A stretch of DNA of 64,000 nt from Nitrospira sp. (GTDB lineage: Bacteria > Nitrospirota > Nitrospiria > Nitrospirales > UBA8639): contig WTGX01000023.1 of assembly GCA_011523385.1 (NCBI GenBank), positions 58,078 to 122,077 on the forward strand, given 5' to 3'. Shown here piece after piece: positions 19,482-28,034 of this stretch (positions are counted from its first letter, which is position 1; every line of letters begins with the position of its first letter). The notes beneath the pieces are model-generated. The model searched no databases. It was not told where the DNA came from and worked only from the letters and a program-made list of their open reading frames with translations. A program made the position numbers and the translations under genes.

Positions 19482-21770
19482 ATGAAAAAGCCATTCGACC
19501 AGACGGAATTGGAAAAACTCTCTCCACAAATCGACCCTGCAGTGCTCAAGGACTTTCTGGACCGCATGGACCCGGATTATTTCTTGGAATTTTCAACCCG
19601 GACCGTGGCGGAACACGTGACCTTGGCCAACACCCTGACCCTGAAAGATCCCTGCACACTCCTTGTTCAACCAGCAAACGATGCGAATCGGTACCGGCTC
19701 ACGATCGTCGCCTACGACTATTTTGCGGAATTTGCCACGATTTGCGGCTTGTTGTCCGCCTATGGTTTCGACATACGTGAAGCGCTTGTTTTCACGTATC
19801 ATGACGACCCGGTTTCTGCGTCGAAAACTTTACGTCACATGCAATCGCTCAAATGGCCGGTCCGGCGCCCCCGCCAACGACCGGGCCTCTCCAAAAGAAA
19901 AGTTGTGGACGTCTTTCAGGTTCACCTTCTCCCGGGAACTACATTCGATGCGGCCATTGAGCAGGAATTGAGCCGGGACTTGTCCCGCATGGTGTGTTTG
20001 CTCGAATCCCAGAAGCTCCAGGAAGTCCGCAATTATGTAAATCGCAAATTAGTGGAAATGCTTGGCCAAAGAAAAACGGCGGTTTCCGCCCTCGTGCATC
20101 CGGTGGAAATATTTTTCAACAATGTGCGTTCCATGCGAGATACCATCGTCGATATCAGAGGCACGGATTCTCCGGCTTTCTTATACGCCTTTACGAACGC
20201 GTTGGCCATGAGAGGACTTTATTTTTCAAAAGCCGTGATTGATGGAGACGGCACCGGAATCCGCAACCGATTTTTTGTCAGGGATCGACACGGCAAGAAG
20301 ATTGTCTCGGCACAAGAACAACAGGAACTGACCGTTGCCGCTGCCCTCATCAAGGAATTTACTCATTCACTCACGTGGGCCCCGAATCCCGGCAAGGCGT
20401 TGGATCATTTCAGTCATTTCCTGGATCAGTTGCTGGAACAACGTCTCAGCAAAAAACAGATCAGCTTGCTCACCAAAAAAGATTCGTTGGCCAACCTCGC
20501 CCGGTTGCTCGGCACGAGCGATTTTTTATGGGAAGATTTCCTTCGACGGCAACACGTCAACCTTCTGCCCATTGTCGAAACGTTCCATCAACCTCAGGCC
20601 CGCTCATCAAAAACCGCTCTCGTTAAGGCGTTGAAGACCGCACTTGGAAAAAATCGAAATCCGGAAAACAGAAAAACGATCTTGAACCGGTTTAAAGATC
20701 AGGAGTTGTTTCGTATCGACATGCATCATATTCTCAACGAAACGTCCCTCCCCTCGTTCTCCGAATCGCTCACCGCCCTAGCTGAAGCGATCTTAGCACA
20801 AGCTCTCGTTGAGGCACAGGCAGTGGTCAACCGAAAACATCCACCGCCATCCACGCTGAACAAAAGTCCTCTGCCGTTCAGTATTTGCGGGTTAGGCAAG
20901 TTGGGCGGGCGTGAGTTGGGTTACGCTTCCGATATTGAATTGATCTTTGTCTATGGGACGAATGCCTCGGGTCGTCCCAGCCCCGGCATCGGGGAATACT
21001 ACGAACGGCTGGTCCAGGAATTTCTCCATTGGATCGAGGCCAAACAGGAGGGAATTTTTCAACTCGACATCCGGTTGAGACCTCATGGAGAAAAAGGTCT
21101 GTTGGCGAATTTCTTTGACGACGTCAAACGCTATTATCGAACGGGAGGCGCCGCTGCACCGTTTGAGCGGCAGGCCTTGATCAAGTTGCGGCACGTCGCG
21201 GGGCACGCCGCGCTGGGTCGTCGCATTGAACGCTACCGTGACGATTTCGTGTACAGCCGGGACCCCTGGCCGCTGGACACCGCGCTACACCTGCGTCGCA
21301 GGCAGATGCGGGAATTGGTCCCCAAGGGCACCATCCACGTGAAATACGGTCCGGGCGGGCTCATCGATATTGAATACGCCGTTCAGTACCTCCAGATACA
21401 GCATGGCTACAGGGATACCTCTCTGCATACTCCCAATACCCTCAACGCACTTGAAGCCCTTCAAGCGACAAGAGTTCTATCACGTCACGACGCAACGATC
21501 TTGATAGAAGATTATCTATTCCTGAGAAAGGTGATCGACGGCTTGCGCATCGTTCGCGGAAATGCCAAGGACCTGGTACTGCCGGAATCCGGTTCCGACG
21601 ACATGACCTATCTGGCAAGAAGATTAGGGTATCTCACCGATGTCTGGAAAAAAGGAGCGCAAACGTTTGAAAACGAGTTGCAACAACGCATGAACCGGAC
21701 ACACGCCATATTTGTTAAACTGTTTTGTCAAACGCCTTCCGGCAAAAGAAAACGGCGTCTTTCCGATTGA
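19482..21770 (+). CDS. GlnE-like adenylyltransferase module with N-terminal tandem ACT-like regions
   Basis: The 762-residue protein ends in a GlnE module: CGLGKLGGRELGYASDIEL (residues ~469-487), LDIRLRPHGEKGLLA and VKYGPGGLIDIEYAVQYLQ. GGRELGY resembles the C-terminal adenylylating module (AT) of GlnE, and the second metal ligand is Glu486 instead of Asp. The N-terminal ~280 residues are not GlnE-like: residues ~70-150 (RLTIVAYDYFAEFATICGLL, then VVDVFQVHLL) and ~215-275 (DSPAFLYAFTNALAMRGLYF, then RNRFFVRDRHGKKI) read as two ACT domains like those that sense glutamine in GlnD. The product may therefore sense glutamine directly. No glnD is in the window. Confidence 0.82.
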   Translation: MKKPFDQTELEKLSPQIDPAVLKDFLDRMDPDYFLEFSTRTVAEHVTLANTLTLKDPCTLLVQPANDANRYRLTIVAYDYFAEFATICGLLSAYGFDIREALVFTYHDDPVSASKTLRHMQSLKWPVRRPRQRPGLSKRKVVDVFQVHLLPGTTFDAAIEQELSRDLSRMVCLLESQKLQEVRNYVNRKLVEMLGQRKTAVSALVHPVEIFFNNVRSMRDTIVDIRGTDSPAFLYAFTNALAMRGLYFSKAVIDGDGTGIRNRFFVRDRHGKKIVSAQEQQELTVAAALIKEFTHSLTWAPNPGKALDHFSHFLDQLLEQRLSKKQISLLTKKDSLANLARLLGTSDFLWEDFLRRQHVNLLPIVETFHQPQARSSKTALVKALKTALGKNRNPENRKTILNRFKDQELFRIDMHHILNETSLPSFSESLTALAEAILAQALVEAQAVVNRKHPPPSTLNKSPLPFSICGLGKLGGRELGYASDIELIFVYGTNASGRPSPGIGEYYERLVQEFLHWIEAKQEGIFQLDIRLRPHGEKGLLANFFDDVKRYYRTGGAAAPFERQALIKLRHVAGHAALGRRIERYRDDFVYSRDPWPLDTALHLRRRQMRELVPKGTIHVKYGPGGLIDIEYAVQYLQIQHGYRDTSLHTPNTLNALEALQATRVLSRHDATILIEDYLFLRKVIDGLRIVRGNAKDLVLPESGSDDMTYLARRLGYLTDVWKKGAQTFENELQQRMNRTHAIFVKLFCQTPSGKRKRRLSD

Positions 21771-21785
21771 ACCGGAAAGACGCCG
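21742..21785 (-). terminator. Rho-independent terminator of glnA
   Basis: The 13-bp perfect stem CGGCGTCTTTCCG (21753-21765) and CGGAAAGACGCCG (21773-21785) with a 7-nt loop is followed on the minus strand by TTTTCTTTT. It ends the transcript from glnA. It lies inside the last codons of the convergent GlnE-like gene, whose stop codon sits in the loop. Confidence 0.85.
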
Positions 21786-21818
21786 CGATGTCCAAATGGG
21801 ACTCAAAGCCCCATCGCG

Positions 21819-23228
21819 TTAAATATCGTAGTACAAGAAGAATTCATGGGGATGAGGACGAATGCGAACCTCATCGGCTTCGTTTTCCCGTTTATAGTTG
21901 ATCCAAGACTCCACCAAGTCTTCACTGAAGACCCCGCCCTTTAACAGAAACTGGTAGTCGTCTTCCAGGTTGTCGAGGGCTTCATCCAGGCTCGCTGGCA
22001 CGGTTGGAATATTCGAGGCTTCTTCCGGCGCCAGGTCGTAGAGGTTTTTGTCCATGGCTTCCCCGGGATCGATTTTATTTTGGATGCCGTCGAGTCCGGC
22101 CATCAGCATCGCACTGAACGCAAGATAGAAGTTAGCCGAGGGATCAGGAAAACGCACTTCGATCCGTTTGGCATTCGGGTTGGTCGAATACATCGGGATT
22201 CGAATGCCTGCCGACCGGTTCCGGCTGGAATAAGCCAACAACACGGGAGCCTCGAATCCGGGCGTCAACCGTTTATAGGAATTGGTCGTCGGATTCGTGA
22301 ACGCCGCCAGCGCCGGAGCATGCTTCAACACGCCACCGATATAATGCAGGCACGCTTTGGACACGCCAGCGTATTCTTTGCCGGCGAAAGTCGGTTTTCC
22401 ACCTTTCCAGATACTTTGATGCGTGTGCATGCCCGTCCCGTTATCCTGGAACAACGGTTTCGGCATGAACGTCGCGGTTTTGCCGTGCCGCCTAGCCACG
22501 TTTTTGACGATGTATTTGTACATCATCATCTTATCTGCCATCTTCAGTAAACTGTCGAAGCGAAGATCGATTTCGGCTTGTCCTCCAGTGGCCACTTCGT
22601 GATGGTGTTTTTCAACATGAATCCCGGCCTTTTCCATTTCCCGGACCATTTCGGTACGAATGTCCTGTTGCGTATCCGTCGGGGGAACAGGGAAATAGCC
22701 TTCCTTATGCCTTGGCCGCGACCCCAAGTTATGACCGTCGTCGCCTGAGTTCCAAATACCCTCCTCAGAGTCGATAAAATAATAGCCGGAGTTGGCGGTT
22801 TGGTCATAACTCGCGTGGTCAAACACAAAGAACTCGGCTTCAGGCCCCCAATAGGAGACGTCGCCGATTCTGGTGCTCTTCAGGTATTGCTCAGCCCGTT
22901 GAGCCACACCTCGCGGGTCCCGCTCGTAGACGGCGCGCGTGATCGGATCTTGCACGTTACACACCATACTGAGAGTGGGCAGTTCGGTAAACGGATCCAT
23001 CCGGGCGGAGTTCGGATCGGGGAATACCAGCATGTCACTATTCTGAATCGCTTTCCACCCGCGGATGGATGATCCGTCAAACCCCCCTCCATCCGTAAAC
23101 AAATCAAGGTTCAGTTCGGAGGTCGGGATGGAAAAATGCTGCCACGTCCCGACCAGGTCCACAAACTTGAGATCGACCATTTCCACTTTGTTCTTTTTGG
23201 CAAAATCCAATACTTCACGGGAAGTCAT
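21819..23228 (-). CDS. glnA: Glutamine synthetase, type I
   Basis: The 469-residue length and motifs fit GSI-beta: [39 protein letters not shown] [11 protein letters not shown], and [12 protein letters not shown]. The adenylylation site is kept: Tyr397 in [11 protein letters not shown], the same numbering as in E. coli. It makes glutamine from glutamate, ammonia and ATP. Its activity is likely set by AMP addition through the two GlnE-like proteins next door. It is the last gene of the porin-amt-glnK-amt-glnA run, 59 bp after amt, and is closed by a strong terminator. Confidence 0.97.
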   Translation of the reverse strand: MTSREVLDFAKKNKVEMVDLKFVDLVGTWQHFSIPTSELNLDLFTDGGGFDGSSIRGWKAIQNSDMLVFPDPNSARMDPFTELPTLSMVCNVQDPITRAVYERDPRGVAQRAEQYLKSTRIGDVSYWGPEAEFFVFDHASYDQTANSGYYFIDSEEGIWNSGDDGHNLGSRPRHKEGYFPVPPTDTQQDIRTEMVREMEKAGIHVEKHHHEVATGGQAEIDLRFDSLLKMADKMMMYKYIVKNVARRHGKTATFMPKPLFQDNGTGMHTHQSIWKGGKPTFAGKEYAGVSKACLHYIGGVLKHAPALAAFTNPTTNSYKRLTPGFEAPVLLAYSSRNRSAGIRIPMYSTNPNAKRIEVRFPDPSANFYLAFSAMLMAGLDGIQNKIDPGEAMDKNLYDLAPEEASNIPTVPASLDEALDNLEDDYQFLLKGGVFSEDLVESWINYKRENEADEVRIRPHPHEFFLYYDI

Positions 23229-23287
23229 TCCGTACCTCCTTCTTCACACAATAGGTTTTGTTGTACAACGCCGATACGACTACTTTT

Positions 23288-24586
23288 TCAGGAATAGGCG
23301 CGCTCACTATGCTGGCTCAAATCGAGCCCGGTTTCTTCGTCTTCGGGCGAAACCCGAAGGCCGACTATGGCGTCGACGATTTTCAAAATGACAAAGGTTC
23401 CGATCACCACAAACACCAGCGTGGAAAAGGCCAATACCACTTGAATCACGAATTGGCCCGGGTTTCCAAAAAACAATCCCTGTGCTCCAACCGAGGCAAA
23501 CAACCCGGTTGCCAGGATTCCGGTAAATCCTCCCACTCCGTGAATGGCCACCACGTCAAGCGAGTCATCGTACCCAAGTCTAACCTTCAGGACAACTGCG
23601 GCGTAACAAAGGACCCCGGCCACGAGTCCAATCAGCAAGGCTGACAAGGGCGAAAGGAATCCGGCGCCGGGTGTGATGGTCGCCAGGCCCGCGATGATTC
23701 CGCTGGCCACCCCGAGCATGGTGGGTTTGCCGGTTCGCACCCATTCCGCGGCCATCCAACTGACCCCACCGGCGCATGCCGCAATATGGGTGGCCACAAA
23801 AGCCGTCGCCGCGCTCCCGTTGGCACCCAAGGCGCTCCCTGCATTGAACCCGAACCACCCGAACCAGAGCAGGCCCGTTCCCAGGACCGTCATCGGCAGA
23901 TTGTGCGGCAACATGGATTCAACCCCGTAACCTTTCCGTTGCCCCAACACCAGCGCGCAAACCAGCGCGGCAAATCCTGAACTGATGTGCACCACGGCCC
24001 CTCCGGCAAAGTCCAGGGCACCCATCTCCGCCAGCCAACCGCCCCCCCATACCCAATGGGCAAGAGGCGAATAAATCAGGACTGACCAGAGTACGGCAAA
24101 CAGCAGCAGCGCCGTGAATTTCATCCGTTCGGCAAAGCTGCCGGTGATCAGCGCCACGGTGATGGCGGCAAACATGAGTTGAAACACCATGAAGGCCAAA
24201 TGCGGGATGCCCGTGCCGGGATAGGCGTCCTGGCCCACGCCCATCGAAAAAAGGAATTCCAGGCTGCCGATTACTCCGCCCACGTCAGTGCCGAAGGCCA
24301 AGGAGTATCCGAGTAACACCCACACAATGCTGATCAGACACAGGATGACGGCGGTATGCGCCAACGTCCCGAGTACGTTCTTGCTCCGGACGAGGCCGCC
24401 ATAAAAGAGCGCCAACCCGGGAAGGGTCATGCATAACACAAATGCGGAGGACACCAGAATCCACGCCGTATCGCCGGTGTCGATGGCTCCCGGAGTGCCG
24501 TCCTGGGCCCATCCGGTCACCGCCCCGCACGATACGCTCAGAATCACAACCAATAGCCACATAAATGAGAAGGTCGAGTGCTTCAC
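23288..24586 (-). CDS. amt: Ammonium transporter (Amt/MEP/Rh), first of two
   Basis: The 432-residue protein has a cleavable signal peptide (MKHSTFSFMWLLVVILSVSCG...) and eleven hydrophobic spans. The pore twin histidines are present in SPLAHWVWGGGW (His177) and VVAIHGVGGFTG (His349), and the AFMVFQLMFAAITVALITG signature is intact. The start codon is probably GTG. It conducts ammonium across the inner membrane and should be gated by GlnK. It lies between glnK and glnA; a paralogue is two genes upstream. Confidence 0.95.
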   Translation of the reverse strand: MKHSTFSFMWLLVVILSVSCGAVTGWAQDGTPGAIDTGDTAWILVSSAFVLCMTLPGLALFYGGLVRSKNVLGTLAHTAVILCLISIVWVLLGYSLAFGTDVGGVIGSLEFLFSMGVGQDAYPGTGIPHLAFMVFQLMFAAITVALITGSFAERMKFTALLLFAVLWSVLIYSPLAHWVWGGGWLAEMGALDFAGGAVVHISSGFAALVCALVLGQRKGYGVESMLPHNLPMTVLGTGLLWFGWFGFNAGSALGANGSAATAFVATHIAACAGGVSWMAAEWVRTGKPTMLGVASGIIAGLATITPGAGFLSPLSALLIGLVAGVLCYAAVVLKVRLGYDDSLDVVAIHGVGGFTGILATGLFASVGAQGLFFGNPGQFVIQVVLAFSTLVFVVIGTFVILKIVDAIVGLRVSPEDEETGLDLSQHSERAYS

Positions 24587-24752
24587 GGTTCCACCTCGGG
24601 TTAAGAGTTATATGAACCAGCGCAGCCGGATACACCAGAAACCATCCGTTGCCGGAAAGTTAAGGAATGACGCCTGAAGTCCACCGGGTCCCGTTCCAAT
24701 GCCTGTCTATTATCGCTTACACGGGGCGTACAAAGGGCTTCAAAGGAGCCGG

Positions 24753-25151
<399 letters not shown>

Positions 25152-25192
25152 TCATGCCTGACGTGCTCCAATGTCATGAATCGCTTTGAAAC

Positions 25193-26494
25193 CTAAGTAT
25201 ATGCGCGTTCGCTATGTTCACTCAGGTCGAGCCCAATGATCTCCTCTTCCTTCTCCACACGAAGGCCTACAACCATATCCAACACTTTCAAAATAATAAA
25301 GGTCCCGACAAACGAAAACACCCACGTGGCTCCAACGCCCACGGCCTGAATGAATACCTGTCCCGGATTTCCGAAAAACAAGCCGGTTCCGCCGCCTACG
25401 CTGGCAAAAAGTCCCGTGGCTATGGCCCCCCAAGTCCCTCCGATACCGTGAATGCCCAGCACGTCAAGCGCGTCATCATAGCCGAATTTAGACTTCCATA
25501 CCACAGCTAAATAGCACACGATCCCGGCGCCGAAACCGATCACAATCGAGGAAATCGGGCCGACAAAACCCGCCGCCGGAGTAATCGCCACCAACCCGGC
25601 AATGGCGCCGCTGGCCCCGCCCAAGGCCGTTGGCTTGCCGCTGTACATCCATTCAATAACGAGCCACCCCAAGACACCGGCAGACGTGGCCACCTGGGTG
25701 GCGACAAAAGCCCCCGCGGCGATCCCATCGGCCGCCAAGGCGCTTCCCGCGTTGAACCCGAACCATCCCACCCATAACAAGGCCGCCCCAACCACGGTAA
25801 AGGGCAGGTTATGGGGAGCCATCTTTTCGGTTCCATAGCCGTGCCGTTTTCCCAGGACCAACGCCGCGGCCAAGGCAGCCACACCGGAACTGATGTGTAC
25901 GACGGTGCCGCCGGCAAAATCCAGGGCTCCCAATTCGCCCAACCATCCGCCGCCCCAGACCCAATGGGCCAGTGGGGCATAGATCAGGGTGACCCACAGG
26001 ATCGCAAACAGCACGTAACTCATGAACTTCATGCGTTCCGCAATGGCCCCGCTGATCAGCGCCACCGTAATTGCCGCGAACATGAGTTGAAACACCATGA
26101 AGGCAAGATGCGGGATGGCCGTGCCTGAAAAAGCTTCCGGCCCAACGCCATTCGACCACAGAAATTCGAAATTGCCGACTATGCCACCCACGTCCGTGCC
26201 GAAGGCAATGGTATAGCCCCACAACACCCAGACCACGCTGACCACGCACACGGAGATGAAACTGTACATCATGGTGCTCAGCACGTTCTTGTCGCGCACC
26301 ATCCCTCCGTAAAACAGAGCCAGGCCAGGAATGATCATGGCGAGCACCAACGCGGAAGAAGTCAGGAGCCATCCCGTATCCCCCGCGCTGATTGCCGTCG
26401 CTTCGTCCGCCAAAGCCGGCCCCGTCAGGATAGAAAGTAATAACACCGAAAAGAATATACTTATATATTTTAATGAAATTCTCCTGTGTTTCAT
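25193..26494 (-). CDS. amt: Ammonium transporter (Amt/MEP/Rh), second of two
   Basis: The 433-residue protein is closely similar in design to the other Amt: signal peptide (ISLKYISIFFSVLLLSILTG...), AFMVFQLMFAAITVALISG, APLAHWVWGGGWLGELGALD and VLGIHGIGGTWGAIATG with the pore histidines. The end, LDLSEHSERAYT, is nearly the same as in the paralogue (LDLSQHSERAYS), so the pair arose by duplication. It lies 34 bp after the porin gene and ~100 bp before glnK. Confidence 0.95.
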   Translation of the reverse strand: MKHRRISLKYISIFFSVLLLSILTGPALADEATAISAGDTGWLLTSSALVLAMIIPGLALFYGGMVRDKNVLSTMMYSFISVCVVSVVWVLWGYTIAFGTDVGGIVGNFEFLWSNGVGPEAFSGTAIPHLAFMVFQLMFAAITVALISGAIAERMKFMSYVLFAILWVTLIYAPLAHWVWGGGWLGELGALDFAGGTVVHISSGVAALAAALVLGKRHGYGTEKMAPHNLPFTVVGAALLWVGWFGFNAGSALAADGIAAGAFVATQVATSAGVLGWLVIEWMYSGKPTALGGASGAIAGLVAITPAAGFVGPISSIVIGFGAGIVCYLAVVWKSKFGYDDALDVLGIHGIGGTWGAIATGLFASVGGGTGLFFGNPGQVFIQAVGVGATWVFSFVGTFIILKVLDMVVGLRVEKEEEIIGLDLSEHSERAYT

Positions 26495-26527
26495 TTTCTC
26501 CCTCCTCGTAAGCGTTTTAGAACTTCC

Positions 26528-27700
26528 CTAAAAGAGGAAGATCATTTCACCTGCCAACGTTGATTGGCTGTCTGTCGGACCGTCACTACCATCAAAGGTA
26601 TTTCTGTCGGATTTGTCGTAACGGAATTCCGCCCGGGTGATGAGATTGGGAACCGGCTTGTATTGCAAGGTCCACGTGGTTTCCCACAAGGTTTGATCGG
26701 CTGCGGCTCCAGCAGGACACACATGGGCATAGCCTATATCTTCATCCCCAAAGCAAGAGAAATAACCTGCCGCATCCTCAAAGACTTCGGCCCGGACGTG
26801 GAGTCCCCACTGGTCGTTGAAGTCATAGATGGCGTAGCCCGCTACGCCGTTCCATCGGGCATTCGCAGCTCCAGGCACTTCCTGGTTGCCATAATAGCCT
26901 TCCAACACGAGTTCAAGTTGATCCGTGGCCTGCACGTCGAGGATCCCTCCAACCTGCATGCGGTCCGCACTTTCTTCTCCAAAAGAGCTATCCTCAGGCC
27001 CCCAGAAACCGAACACGGAAACCCCCAAGTTATCCGTGGGTGCAAGAGAAAGGAGTGCTTCGATCGATTTGCCGTTATTCTCATCCCTTTGCAGGCCCTT
27101 AAATGAATTGATGGCGCTCATGGCAAACGAAACGGATTCAGAAAAATCAACCGAGGCGCGAAACCCCGTCACCGTGAATGGTTCACCGATGCCGAACAGA
27201 AACGAACGGGAGAAATTGGGGTTGAGCGGGCTTTCGATCACTTCATACCCGATCAACGTGTTCATGCGCCCTGCCTGGAACGTGAGATTATTTGCCGGCA
27301 TGTACTGGACGTAGGCTTCTTGAAAATCAAAATCGTCGTGACCCGTTCCACCGGTAAATTTGGCGTCTTCCCCGAAATTCAGCTTCAGACGGAATCCGGC
27401 CCGGTCGGCCAAGGCTCCTCCAGGACTCGCGGCTTTCTCCAGGACGAGTTGCGCCATGTTGGGCCGGAAGGAATTCGCGTCGCCGTCGAAACTCCGGTTG
27501 TTGTTCACACCGCTCGAAGGGTTATTGAAATTTTGCGTATACGAGGTTTCCACGTAGCCGTATAGCGAAAGGTTGAGTTTGTTCGCCAATATGTCATCTT
27601 TCGCCAGAGCCACGGAACTCAAAAGTAGTATGGGCAGCCACCCTGCGACCGCCATACTGAAAACAAGCAAAAATATTGGAGTCATCATTCGTTTGACCAT
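26528..27700 (-). CDS. Outer-membrane beta-barrel porin (OmpL-like, BBP2-type)
   Basis: AAGGAG at 27709-27714 fixes the start at the ATG at 27698-27700, giving 390 residues. A long signal peptide (MMTPIFLLVFSMAVAGWLPILLL..., cut after VALA) precedes NKLNLSLYGYVETSYTQNF, the usual first strand of BBP2-type porins. The body alternates aromatic and polar residues in amphipathic strands, and the chain ends in Phe (GEMIFLF), the outer-membrane assembly signal. It leads the amt-glnK-amt-glnA run, so a role in ammonium or nitrogen uptake across the outer membrane is a reasonable inference. Confidence 0.82.
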   Translation of the reverse strand: MVKRMMTPIFLLVFSMAVAGWLPILLLSSVALAKDDILANKLNLSLYGYVETSYTQNFNNPSSGVNNNRSFDGDANSFRPNMAQLVLEKAASPGGALADRAGFRLKLNFGEDAKFTGGTGHDDFDFQEAYVQYMPANNLTFQAGRMNTLIGYEVIESPLNPNFSRSFLFGIGEPFTVTGFRASVDFSESVSFAMSAINSFKGLQRDENNGKSIEALLSLAPTDNLGVSVFGFWGPEDSSFGEESADRMQVGGILDVQATDQLELVLEGYYGNQEVPGAANARWNGVAGYAIYDFNDQWGLHVRAEVFEDAAGYFSCFGDEDIGYAHVCPAGAAADQTLWETTWTLQYKPVPNLITRAEFRYDKSDRNTFDGSDGPTDSQSTLAGEMIFLF

Positions 27701-27817
27701 GTCAGGTTCTCCTTCGTCGAAATTTATTGCCGAAAAATCAATTCGGCACACTCCTTTGTGTGCGCCTCGTGGCGAATGAAGGAGCCATGCGTTATGCTCG
27801 AATGCTCCTCCGTGACC

Positions 27818-27855
27818 AAAAAAAAAGCCCTCAACCCCTGTTTACACGGTTGAGG
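27818..27855 (-). terminator. Intrinsic terminator in the leader of the porin-amt operon
   Basis: On the minus strand CCTCAACC (27855-27848) pairs with GGTTGAGG (27836-27829) and is followed by GGC and nine T. No minus-strand gene lies upstream that would need it, so it is probably inside the 5' leader of the porin gene, ~118 bp before its start. Just ahead, AGGAC-GACGAA-GTCCT can form a small hairpin that overlaps the terminator's 5' arm, a possible antiterminator arrangement. Confidence 0.6.
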
Positions 27856-27883
27856 ACTTCGTCGTCCTTTGAATACAAATGAG

Positions 27884-27907
27884 AAAAACCGAGACATCAA
27901 TGTCTCG
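27884..27907 (-). terminator. Second terminator-like hairpin in the same leader
   Basis: A perfect 7-bp stem CGAGACA/TGTCTCG with a 4-nt loop (27890-27907) is followed on the minus strand by GTTTTTC. It lies close to the predicted transcription start, so it could act as a 5' stabilising hairpin instead of a terminator. Confidence 0.45.
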
Positions 27908-27918
27908 ACAATGGGGAT

Positions 27919-27947
27919 TTTTTACATCAGTTCCAGCTAACAGTCAA
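27919..27947 (-). promoter_or_regulatory. Candidate sigma-70-type promoter for the porin-amt operon
   Basis: On the minus strand TTGACT (27947-27942) is separated by 17 bp from TAAAAA (27924-27919). The -35 is close to consensus, the -10 is weak. It would start a transcript near 27912 with a leader of about 210 nt containing the two hairpins. Confidence 0.35.
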
Positions 27948-27959
27948 GACAAAATTATT

Positions 27960-28004
27960 GGAAATTACATACTGGGAAATTACATACTGGGAAATTACAT
28001 ACTG
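27960..28004. repeat. Three perfect tandem copies of a 15-bp unit
   Basis: The unit GGAAATTACATACTG occurs three times without gaps (27960-27974, 27975-27989, 27990-28004). It lies in the divergent region between the porin operon and the beta-helix gene, 12 bp upstream of the candidate -35 of the porin promoter and 31 bp before the beta-helix start. It could be a regulator array or a simple tandem repeat. Read through in frame it gives GNYILGNYIL, but the ORF extension that contains it is unlikely to be translated. Confidence 0.9.
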
Positions 28005-28034
28005 AACTTAAGCTGTGCTATAGAGTTAACCGTT

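Noticed and set aside
26564..27106. 180-codon plus-strand frame in the porin gene
   Set aside because: Antisense shadow of a real beta-barrel gene; no recognisable domain.
27800..27822. Sigma-54 promoter before the porin gene
   Set aside because: On the minus strand GG and GC have the right spacing (TGGTCACGGAGGAGCA), but the -24 and -12 blocks match the consensus poorly.
27856..27875. Guanidine-II (mini-ykkC) riboswitch
   Set aside because: One AGGAC-GACGAA-GTCCT hairpin contains ACGA in its loop, but the class needs two such hairpins with ACGR tetraloops; the neighbour hairpin has a TTGA loop.
27960..28004. CRISPR array
   Set aside because: The 15-bp units abut with no spacers and no cas genes are present; this is a plain tandem repeat.
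27879..28034. N-terminal extension of the beta-helix protein
   Set aside because: It translates the leader hairpins and the 15-bp repeat (GNYILGNYIL) and has no ribosome binding site.
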